Source: Zerene cesonia (taxonomy: Eukaryota; Arthropoda; Insecta; Lepidoptera; Pieridae). Taken from it: 64,000 bases of DNA. Made by a program: the position numbers and the translations under genes. A model generated the notes under the pieces. It searched no databases. It was not told the origin of the DNA and was given only the letters and a program-made list of their open reading frames with translations. Below, in pieces: positions 56,022 to 64,000 of the stretch; position 1 is the stretch's first letter; each line of letters begins with the position of its first letter. The stretch is taken from positions 5,514,247 to 5,578,246 of the forward strand of contig NC_052127.1 of NCBI RefSeq assembly GCF_012273895.1. The letters are read 5' to 3'.

Positions 56022-56188
56022 TCTACACTAATATTATAAAGAGGAAAACTTTCTTTGTTTGGTTGTAATGAATAGACTCAAAAACTACTGGACCGATTTT
56101 AAAAATTCTTTCACTATTCGAAAGCTACATTATCCACGAGTAACATAGACTATATATGTACCACGGGCGAAGCCGGGGCGAACAGCTA
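56022..56188 (+). mobile_element. HelD, third of three, abutting HelA with no spacer
   Basis: Begins TCTACACTAATATTATAAAG at the base immediately after HelA's CTAG, and ends GCCGGGGCGAACAGCTAG|T. The T that should flank HelA is the first base of this HelD. Confidence 0.8.
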
Positions 56189-56354
56189 GTATAATATAAA
56201 ATTGAACCAAATACCCCTAAATAAAACATTAGCCTGTCTCTTGAACGAGGTTAATATCCGTATCACAGGAAGCATTGCCTTTTGTATAAAAATTCTAAAC
56301 AGATATACGATAAAACCGTCTATTTGATGTATTGATACTATTATATTATAGCTC

Positions 56355-56598
56355 TTTCAGTATATCACGACTTCACGGCTAAACCACTATACCGATTTGA
56401 ATGCGATTTTGAATTAAAAACTGTTCCTGTTTTCTTCCAAGGGAGCATTTAACCGGAATAAAAATTATTCTATCACCCAATTCAGCTCAAACCCTGACTG
56501 TATACCAAATTTCATCAAAATCTGTTCAGTAGTTTCAGCTTGATTGACGGACAAACATTCAAACAAACAAAGTTTCACATTTATAATATTAGTGCGAA
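56355..56598 (-). mobile_element. HelU-type copy
   Basis: CACGGCTAAACCACTATACC, CCAAGGGAGCATTTAACC, TATACCAAATTTCATCAAAA, TGTTCAGTAGTTTCAGC, TTTATAATATTAGTGCGA. The right end is Hel-like, but the CTAG end is not visible. Confidence 0.45.
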
Positions 56599-57143
56599 GT
56601 GTGATTTACAAAAACCTATATTGTTTATTATTAGAACATGCGTATTAGAAGAAAAATACATTTCAAACAAAATATTTTTAATAACAATGAAACAGCGAAC
56701 AAAGCGTAAAAATACGTGTTTCAGTAAAAATAAGCTGACACAGTGGGTAACCAAGATATAAGTCGAAAGAACGAAATATTTGTCGCAGCCAAGGGGTTCA
56801 GCCGACCGGTGATTTGATGGGTAGTGAAGTGATTTGTAACGGTTTCGTTATCTTTACCGATACCGGAATTAAAATGCTCACATCGGTTTTAATAACAGCG
56901 AATCTATGAAAGGGATTGATATTTTTACACTTTTCCTCATTGTTTTTGTATCGCACCGTAAAATTAAATGCAAACGTTCGCTTTTTGTTCTTTGAGTAGA
57001 TATATCGAATCTTTGATGAAATGAGCATTCGATGAAGGGTTTGGTAAGGTTTGTTTCTTTATTGTACACAAATAGGACCTCCGTTAGTTCGCGTTCTGTA
57101 TCTGACGGACTTACGGAAAAATATAGTCTTGATAAATTACATA
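56599..57143. other. Unassigned spacer
   Basis: Several short overlapping frames (56540-57162) but no recognisable domain or repeat. Confidence 0.4.
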
Positions 57144-57335
57144 TGTATGTCATCTTCAGCAACAGAGCTTGTGATTCGCTTGATGGTAAGCGCTACCACC
57201 GCTTATGAACATTTACGGTGTAAGCTCATTTGCATACCTTTCGCCTCAAAACAGTTACCTTTAAATGGAAAAGAGAAAAGAAAGTATTGACGAGAGCAAT
57301 AAAGGAAAAGACTTAGATAAGGAAAAGTATACGGA
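57144..57335 (-). mobile_element. C-family, 3' two thirds
   Basis: TGTATGTCATCTTCAGCAAC, TTGATGGTAAGCGCTACCAC, GAACATTTACGGTGTAAGC, then AAAGGAAAAGACTTAGATAA. The C head is replaced by other sequence. The 89-codon frame starting at 57265 extends out of it. Confidence 0.55.
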
Positions 57336-57721
57336 TAGCAAATTTGTGAGTTTGTTTACCGGACTGAAAAATAACAGTGACTTTTCGCAGTTATTTTGCA
57401 AACAGCCCTATTCGCGAATTATCTTCGTCACTGCTGTATGTATATTATTTGTATTGTACCGAAACGGGAAAATATTTTTTCTTTATTTGAAGGAATATGA
57501 AATAGCTGTGTACCATAATCCCAACAACAGTTAACGCGACTTCTTTACAAAGTGAACAAATAATATATTACCAAAGAATTTATTTTATCCATCAAGTTTA
57601 TTTCTGTCTATGGAGTATTGTTCTCTGTATTATTAAATATCTGAATAGAATGAAAGAAATTCTTGTTTATTATAAGATCATGACCAAACATATATTCTTA
57701 ATGTGGGTGTGTAATTTACTA
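57336..57721. other. Unassigned spacer
   Basis: No feature recognised. Confidence 0.45.
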
Positions 57722-57983
57722 ATGTCGGAGTCGAGCACGCTTCGGCAGGATACGACCAGCTCGCACATGGTACCCCCATAGAAGACCGGCGTGAAATATT
57801 CGGAGGCCCATTTCCTATTCCTCCTCCTTCCCAGTTCATAATTTCCCAGTTCAAAATTCCCCTTAAGAAGAGGCACTGCAATCGCTGAGGCACTACCTCT
57901 GCGACTGACCATGGACATTTTGATCGCTTACCATCAGGATAAATGAAACGCCTGCTCTCTAGCCCACTATGACAAGAAAAAAA
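57722..57983 (+). mobile_element. C family with internal deletion
   Basis: GTCGGAGTCGAGCACGCTTC, AGAAGACCGGCGTGAAATAT, TCCTCCTTCCCAGTTC, CTCTGCGACTGACCATGGAC, ACTATGACAAGAAAAAAATA. The minus-strand frames (57670-57918) are repeat translations. Confidence 0.65.
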
Positions 57984-58048
57984 TAAATTAAAGTAAGTTT
58001 CAATAAAATATTATATATATTAAAATTCGCTATTCCTATGAATCTACT

Positions 58049-59048
58049 NNNNNNNNNNNNNNNNNNNNNNNNNNNNNNNNNNNNNNNNNNNNNNNNNNNN
58101 NNNNNNNNNNNNNNNNNNNNNNNNNNNNNNNNNNNNNNNNNNNNNNNNNNNNNNNNNNNNNNNNNNNNNNNNNNNNNNNNNNNNNNNNNNNNNNNNNNNN
58201 NNNNNNNNNNNNNNNNNNNNNNNNNNNNNNNNNNNNNNNNNNNNNNNNNNNNNNNNNNNNNNNNNNNNNNNNNNNNNNNNNNNNNNNNNNNNNNNNNNNN
58301 NNNNNNNNNNNNNNNNNNNNNNNNNNNNNNNNNNNNNNNNNNNNNNNNNNNNNNNNNNNNNNNNNNNNNNNNNNNNNNNNNNNNNNNNNNNNNNNNNNNN
58401 NNNNNNNNNNNNNNNNNNNNNNNNNNNNNNNNNNNNNNNNNNNNNNNNNNNNNNNNNNNNNNNNNNNNNNNNNNNNNNNNNNNNNNNNNNNNNNNNNNNN
58501 NNNNNNNNNNNNNNNNNNNNNNNNNNNNNNNNNNNNNNNNNNNNNNNNNNNNNNNNNNNNNNNNNNNNNNNNNNNNNNNNNNNNNNNNNNNNNNNNNNNN
58601 NNNNNNNNNNNNNNNNNNNNNNNNNNNNNNNNNNNNNNNNNNNNNNNNNNNNNNNNNNNNNNNNNNNNNNNNNNNNNNNNNNNNNNNNNNNNNNNNNNNN
58701 NNNNNNNNNNNNNNNNNNNNNNNNNNNNNNNNNNNNNNNNNNNNNNNNNNNNNNNNNNNNNNNNNNNNNNNNNNNNNNNNNNNNNNNNNNNNNNNNNNNN
58801 NNNNNNNNNNNNNNNNNNNNNNNNNNNNNNNNNNNNNNNNNNNNNNNNNNNNNNNNNNNNNNNNNNNNNNNNNNNNNNNNNNNNNNNNNNNNNNNNNNNN
58901 NNNNNNNNNNNNNNNNNNNNNNNNNNNNNNNNNNNNNNNNNNNNNNNNNNNNNNNNNNNNNNNNNNNNNNNNNNNNNNNNNNNNNNNNNNNNNNNNNNNN
59001 NNNNNNNNNNNNNNNNNNNNNNNNNNNNNNNNNNNNNNNNNNNNNNNN
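58049..59048. other. Assembly gap, 1,000 N
   Basis: Exactly 1,000 unknown bases. Flanks are AT-rich with no repeat crossing it that I can see. Confidence 0.95.
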
Positions 59049-59478
59049 ATCAAAATAAAGCTACTCACGGATTATTAGCTTGATAGTAATCAAGTGCAAA
59101 AATGGGCGATGGATCCTGGACTACTACGACTATTTGCATCCCCCACGACTGACACATTTCCAAATAAAATAAAAAAACAGTAAGGTTGCGAAGTCCTTAT
59201 AATAAATTATCCAAATCTCTCGGTACAAGGCCATAAATCACTTTATTTTTAGACATAAATACCATTAGGAAAGACTACAGAGTAAGCACATATAATATTG
59301 AGGCGAAAGCTAAGAAAAACCGTCACGGATTATACCGGAAAATGGCTCCTAAGGGACAGGCCTTGAATGTATCTATAGTCTATATCGACACTGATTTAGT
59401 TATATTTAAAATGTGTTTATTCGTCCATCTTTCACTTTGAAACAGGACTTGAAGACGTGACTACGCTTGACTTTGCGT
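59049..59478. other. Unassigned spacer
   Basis: No feature recognised. Confidence 0.45.
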
Positions 59479-59580
59479 AAGGTCTGCAATGGACCTTATG
59501 CCTCTCCAAATGTTCATGGGCGGTGGTAGCGCTTACCATCAGGCGTCCCACCAGCTCCATTGCCGGCAGTGACATAAAAA
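59479..59580 (+). mobile_element. C-family 3' tail fragment
   Basis: AAGGTCTGCAATGGACCTTA, TGCCTCTCCAAATGTTCATG, GGCGTCCCACCAGCTCC and CAGTGACATAAAAA: the last 100 bp of C, little diverged. Confidence 0.7.
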
Positions 59581-59689
59581 TTGCTGATATTAATCTAAGT
59601 TAAGTTTTTTTATTTTGATAAAACGTGTTTATCTCGGAATATACTGCTTTTCTATGCCATTTGAATTGTGAAATTATTTTTGTATCGCA

Positions 59690-59772
59690 TAGTCGAGAAA
59701 TCTTGTAGGTTTTATATCAAGCTATATCCAATGTGGTTGAATGTAGATGAAACCGCGGTGAACAATTAGTAT
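59690..59772 (+). mobile_element. Helitron-like 3'-end scrap
   Basis: GTAGATGAAACCGCGGTGAA, CAATTAG|T resembles the HelA 3' end. The rest is unrecognisable. Confidence 0.35.
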
Positions 59773-59934
59773 AATAATACAACTGGCGAGATTTGTAGTT
59801 TTTGTTTTTTTCTGTGTGTTAAGTGCTAAAAATACAACACATTATGGTATCATAATATGCAAATAAAAACCAGAACCTAAACCTCCTTCGTTTTTAGATA
59901 TTTATTTTTGATTGATGGGCATTTTCTGTCAACT

Positions 59935-60055
59935 TACTATAAGCGATATCTGGAAAAAATTATGGAATAATCAACGATATCTCAGCTTAAAGCTAATTTT
60001 ACTGAAAGCCAGTTTGTTCAAAATACACGCGAACGGAACCGCGGGCACCAGCTAG
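59935..60055 (+). mobile_element. Helitron-like 3' end, unknown family
   Basis: Ends ACACGCGAACGGAACCGCGG, GCACCAGCTAG|T, with a small hairpin before CTAG. Left boundary not determined. Confidence 0.4.
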
Positions 60056-60542
60056 TTAATAATAAATACGATATAGTAATTGGATATTCAATAGGAAATT
60101 GTTGTCATTTGATTCCATTTTATAATCTGGAGTGATACTTTTCCCGCTGCAGGGCCTTGGTGACCTTTTAGTAAAGAATAGTTATTTATATTACATGAAA
60201 ATAATAATGTTTCCGATATATTTTGTAGCATTTTTAATGGTCGATTTGCTGTATGAGATTAGGGCTTAACAACTCAAAGTATCTACTTATAGGATGAACT
60301 CAATATGTATTATATAATAAAAAATAATAATATAATAAAAAAAATCTTTATTTATCCATACCTTACATTGACATTGCATATATGTGGCTTGAATTCTTTA
60401 ATACAGGAACTTAAAACTATGGACACTAGTCGTCTAAACTAGGCCGAGTCTGTATCTTAGACGACAGACTATTTTTGATTAAAGAATGAGATCTAAAACA
60501 TATTGAGTATGGATATACTTCCGTGTTTACGATTGTCTTCAC
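60056..60542. other. Unassigned spacer
   Basis: AAAATCTTTATTTATCC at about 60345 may be the reverse of a retroposon tail. Otherwise nothing recognised. Confidence 0.35.
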
Positions 60543-60898
60543 ACTGCCGGAATGTCTGTCTAAATTCAGATTCCTAATTAAAAATGTGATTTCCATCGGA
60601 AAGCACAGAAATTCCGGCCTTAGACCGGCATCACTCAGCCGGAATGACTTACATTCAGAATTAATACATGTAATTTCAATTGTTCCCCTTGTGCATTCCC
60701 ATCACAGACTCTTCAGATTGATCAGTCAAAATGTATAAGACATGCGTCCTGAACTACGTACCGCCGGATTTAAGATTTAGAATCGTCTCACTTGTGCTGC
60801 AATATTATATTTGTAGATTTGTGCAGGATATGTGAGAGGCACGCTTCCAAAAAATCAGAATTTGAATTAAGAATCTGAATTTAGACACTCCGACAGTA
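60543..60898. repeat. Three-unit dispersed repeat, two direct and one inverted
   Basis: Unit 1 (60543-60596) and unit 2 (60632-60681) share CCGGAATG, an ATTCAGA core and TGTRATTTC in the same order. Unit 3 (60850-60898) is the reverse complement, with TAAATTCAGATTC identical to unit 1. GC-rich phrases (CGGCCTTAGACCGGC) lie between. Class unknown. Confidence 0.5.
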
Positions 60899-61894
60899 CG
60901 AGGCCAGCCTAACGCCTTTGCATTCCAATGAACTCGTATACAATACGCACCTTTGTTGTTAACTGAAAAGACATGAATTTTTCTAGTCTGTATTTGCTTT
61001 TTACCTATCAATATTATATATAAAATTAAAATCAGGACAATAATCTAAGACAACGTCAATCGAATCTACAGTATTATGTAGTTAAAAAATACTAAGCCCC
61101 TGCCCATTGCATACACTATATTAAAACGTCCAAGTATTGTTCTATGAATCTAAAATATATTCCAAAATATAATACCTAGCTTACAGCGAACTAACTCAAT
61201 TTAGGCGGTATTTAGTCCAGTCCAAGGTGCATTAGACTGACAATATGCCACCTGCTCTTGGCTACAATTATTATATAGAACTAGGAGACATTAGGGCCCT
61301 GCGAAACTAGGAGCCCCGTTTCTACGAATAATATAAAATTTTCTAAAAATAAATCTACAACAATCAATTTACATTAGAGAAATAGGCATGATTTATATTA
61401 ATAATAATTGCAGTACATATTTTAACTATATTGAAGAAGATTTTTCAGAGAATTTCTGCTTACACACATGCGCCCAAATCTCTCTTTATAGTTTTATGTC
61501 TTTAGCACTCAGAGATCACATACCCATCCAATTGCTAATTCTTTCAATCGGTTCAATAGCTCACAATTTCATACAAAATCTTCGTCTGTGTATAATTCAT
61601 TCATTGCCTCATAATTACTACACCTACGGGCACCTACGGGCTCTAAAACTGAAAGTCCCGCCCTGCGTCCTATAAATTATTCTCCCATTGTTTACTTAAA
61701 TCAATTACTCGCATACTTTGTAAATTTATAGCGCCGTTATGAGATATTATCTTTCGCTAAAAACTTCGCATGTATTTTAGTATGCAGCTTGTTTTACTCT
61801 AGTTCGTTTTCCAGGTTATTATAATATGGTGTCTTTATCATAAAAGTTTTGGAAATTATGTTTTGTTAGTTTAATGCATAAAAAGAATATTACT
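60899..61894. other. Unassigned stretch
   Basis: No repeat family. A 10-bp doublet CACCTACGGG x2 is at about 61620-61640. The 95-codon frame 61388-61675 has no recognisable domain. Confidence 0.4.
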
Positions 61895-62054
61895 CCTTAC
61901 GGTTTCCGCTGTGCGTCTGTATGCTTAGATTTTTTAAATTACGCAATAGATTTTGAGGTTTTTTTAATAGATAGAGTGATTCAAGAAGAAAGAAGGAAGT
62001 GGGGGAGGGATTTTAGTCCGAACTAAACGCGTGCGAAGCCGCGAAAACAGCTAG
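61895..62054 (+). mobile_element. HelJ, CTAG end intact
   Basis: GTGCGTCTGTATGCTTAGAT, TACGCAATAGATTTTGAGG, AGAGTGATTCAAGAAG, ACGCGTGCGAAGCCGCG, AAAACAGCTAG|T. The 5' TCACTA end is not recognisable. Confidence 0.6.
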
Positions 62055-62175
62055 TAAAGAATATATGGTTTATTCGAAGTGAACAAATATTAAAAACGAA
62101 AATTTGTAAATATTTAACATTAAAAACTTTATATAGGTATAACTATGGGTATGGAGTAACATATGAGATAGTAGC

Positions 62176-62308
62176 ATTTTAGCCGTGGCTTCGCCGCGCA
62201 GGTAAAATTATCGTACCTTTGTATCAAATTCTAACCGAATCGATTCAGTGGTTTAGGCGTGAAGAAGAGCAGATTTACTTTCGCGTTTATAATATTTAAG
62301 TAAGGATT
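62176..62308 (-). mobile_element. Helitron-like, degenerate
   Basis: TTTAGCCGTGGCTTCGCCGC, TCGATTCAGTGGTTTAGGCG, CTTTCGCGTTTATAATATT. Layout like HelA/HelR but too diverged to place. Confidence 0.4.
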
Positions 62309-62701
62309 GTACACGTTTCATCGTAATTTATTATAATTTTTGTTGAAGTTTTCAAATGGATATGTATGAATCCGAATTGATGTTGTTTTAAATAATTTTA
62401 GTAAACAGGAATTGAAGGCGTTAACTTGAAAAAGAAAGGCCTTATAACTATAATAAGTATTTATTTTACACTTATTTCACTTTTCGTACCTTCCTAAATC
62501 AAAACTTTTATGACTCCACAGAGAAATATACCTAAGTTCGGCAAAATAACAATGTTTTCATAAAAAGGTAGCAGTAATAAACTACTGATTTGTTAATGTT
62601 TTTTTCATACTACATACTACTGTAGTGTTAGTATTTATACTATTATTTTGACAACGAGGGCGAAGCTTTAGGTAACAGCTCATTTCTAATATCTGTTCAA
62701 T

Positions 62702-62906
62702 CTAGCTGCTTCCCGCGGTTTCACCCGCGTAAGTATCTCACCCGTAGGAATATCGGCATGAAAAGTTGTCTGTATGTTATTCCAGTTGTCCAGCTATCTA
62801 TGTACCAAATTTTATTGCAATCGGTTCAGTAGTTTTGCGTGAAAGAGTAACAAACCTCCATACATACATCCATCCATGCTTACAAACTTTCGCGTTTATA
62901 ATATTA
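62702..62906 (-). mobile_element. HelA fused at its 5' end to HelR
   Basis: CTAGCTGCTTCCCGCGG to TTTATAATATTA. The terminal TCCTAC is missing: on the element's strand, HelR's CTAG runs straight into TAATATTATAAACGCG. Confidence 0.75.
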
Positions 62907-63105
62907 CTAGCTATCCGCCCGCGGCTACGCCCGCGTTGTCGTTGTCGGCTATGTTCCCGTTCCCGTGGGATTTCCGGGATAAAAACTACCCTATGTCCGT
63001 CTCCTGGGTCCAAGCTACCTCTGCACAAATTTTCAGCCAAATTGGTTAATCCGTTCTTCAGTTATAAATAGTGTAACTAACACGACTTTCTTTTATATAT
63101 ATAGA
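62907..63105 (-). mobile_element. HelR, full length
   Basis: CTAGCTATCCGCCCGCGGC to TTATATATATAGA|T. Shares with 45978 the phrases CGTGTTAGTTACA-type start, TTATAACT...AACGGATTAACC and the GGACATAGGGTAG middle on its own strand. 199 bp. The 101- and 80-codon frames over 62766-63071 are artefacts. Confidence 0.75.
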
Positions 63106-63370
63106 TTTAAAATTCCGTTCGTTTCTATAGCCCTTTGCCTTTAATCTAAACAAAAAGTAAAACTTCCTCATCTAATTTTATATAACAAGCCATATATTAT
63201 TGACCTAAATACCTCAGCGTGTTTCTATAAAAGGCCTATCCTACGCCAGATTTAGCAAGAACAAGTGTACGCCTTTCTTCTGTACCTTCCATTAAACCAA
63301 CGGACTTAGTAAATTATGGCTGAGTATTTATCGCCTTTGAACTCCATTTATATTTCTATCCTTTTTGGAT
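63106..63370. other. Unassigned spacer
   Basis: No feature recognised. Confidence 0.45.
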
Positions 63371-63569
63371 GACCTTGGTATTGTGGTTAAAGCGTGAGCG
63401 TAGAACCGAGGTCCTGGGTTCGAATCCCAGTGGAGACGTACAAAAAAAATGTCTCGGTCTAGCAGGACACAGAAGACTGATTACCTACTTGTCCATAAAG
63501 AAAATCGATCAGTTAAACAGGTGAATATCATCTGCCCCATACCCCCATACACTAGGGGACACGAGATGC
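63371..63569 (+). mobile_element. SINE-E, full length with perfect B box
   Basis: A-box-like TGGTATTGTGG (one change) and perfect GGTTCGAATCC at 63417-63427, then GGAGACGTACAAAAAAAATG, TCTCGGTCTAGCAGGACAC, CATCTGCCCCATACCC, GGGGACACGAGATG. No convincing target duplication. Reference for the SINE-E head. Confidence 0.8.
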
Positions 63570-63767
63570 GGTATTTTTTCCTTTCTTGGTAGGAATGAAA
63601 TTTTTACAATAATGCAGTGGTCAGAGACCCATTGCGTTAAGGTCTTGTCTCGATGCTTCGTAAGGAGGGAAAATGGTGTGGTAAATATTGTTCTAATATT
63701 TTGGACTGATACCATGGTTTGATCTATATGTGATCGCTTCTATAGTGAGTGGTTTTATATAATTTTC
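63570..63767. other. Unassigned spacer
   Basis: No feature recognised. Confidence 0.45.
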
Positions 63768-63928
63768 TATTAATGCGCCCCGGCTTCACCCATTGTACTA
63801 ATATATCGTATCATGTACATATTCAGGAGCTACTGCACAATTTCTTTCGATATCGATTTAGTAGATAAAACTAGCATGTTCACATAAACAAAGAAACAAA
63901 CTCATCAGATTTATATTTTTAATGTAGA
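63768..63928 (-). mobile_element. HelI copy, degenerate
   Basis: TAATGCGCCCCGGCTTCACC, CATTGTACTAATATATCG, TTTCTTTCGATATCGATTTA, TTTTTAATGTAGA|T. CTAG end lost. Confidence 0.5.
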
Positions 63929-64000
63929 TATGCACAAAAATAAAATATTTATCTCTAACGTTTCTATAATTCATTTTAAACTTGGTCAAGGTGACGATAT

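Noticed and set aside
53090..59078. Frames of about 350-400 codons spanning the N blocks
   Set aside because: Almost wholly unknown bases; only the 60 codons after the first gap carry information.

Overview
The window looks like AT-rich, non-coding nuclear DNA from a butterfly or moth (Lepidoptera). The clue is the repeat content: almost every recognisable segment is a type of interspersed repeat familiar from lepidopteran genomes. These are short Helitron-like elements whose 3' ends read ...GCGCAGCTAG, tRNA-derived SINEs (one with a GAT-repeat tail), and fragments of non-LTR retrotransposon 3' ends. I found no host protein-coding gene, rRNA, CRISPR array or bacterial-type operon. The open frames above about 100 codons lie in or across repeats or have no recognisable content. 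The only coding remnant I can argue for is about 60 C-terminal codons of a probable non-LTR retrotransposon ORF (54109-54291), cut off by an assembly gap. Two gaps of exactly 1,000 N (53108-54107 and 58049-59048) are probably scaffolding placeholders.

Family labels are mine, made by comparing copies within the window. HelA (about 200 bp, about 20 copies), HelD, HelI, HelJ, HelM, HelR, HelS, HelU and HelH are treated as non-autonomous Helitron-like elements. The best copies start with TC, end with CTAG (or a CTRR variant), sit between a host A and a host T, have no target-site duplication, and in HelA carry a GC-rich hairpin just before CTAG. SINE-B and SINE-E have pol III A and B boxes. The C family (full length about 340 bp, 3' end ...GACATAAAAA) and families P, Q and V look like 3' parts of non-LTR elements. 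K is a foldback, MITE-like element. L, N and T are dispersed repeats that I cannot classify. F is a leader sequence attached to a 91-93 bp tandem array.

Layout. 1-16 kb: SINE-B, HelA/D/J copies, the K foldback, C and Q tails, with long AT-rich spacers. 16-30 kb: a C/Q chimera, K fragments, HelA copies including a head-to-head pair at 23.3-23.9 kb, a 7 x 10 bp array, and a mostly featureless stretch at 24.7-29.1 kb. 29-38 kb: the densest patch, with C copies, HelD, three SINE-B insertions within 1.8 kb (two with near-perfect or perfect target-site duplications, one nested inside HelJ), and HelM copies. 38-48 kb: a tRNA-like sequence inside an inverted repeat at 40.1-40.2 kb, a (TA)41 tract, SINE-E and HelR. 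48-56 kb: the F tandem array, the first gap, an inverted F partner, and a HelD-HelA-HelD tandem array. 56-64 kb: C copies, the second gap, a three-unit dispersed repeat at 60.5-60.9 kb, a HelA-HelR fusion, and SINE-E.

No genes work together here. What the window shows is transposon activity: rolling-circle-type insertions next to and joined to one another, and LINE-mobilised SINEs landing in and around them.
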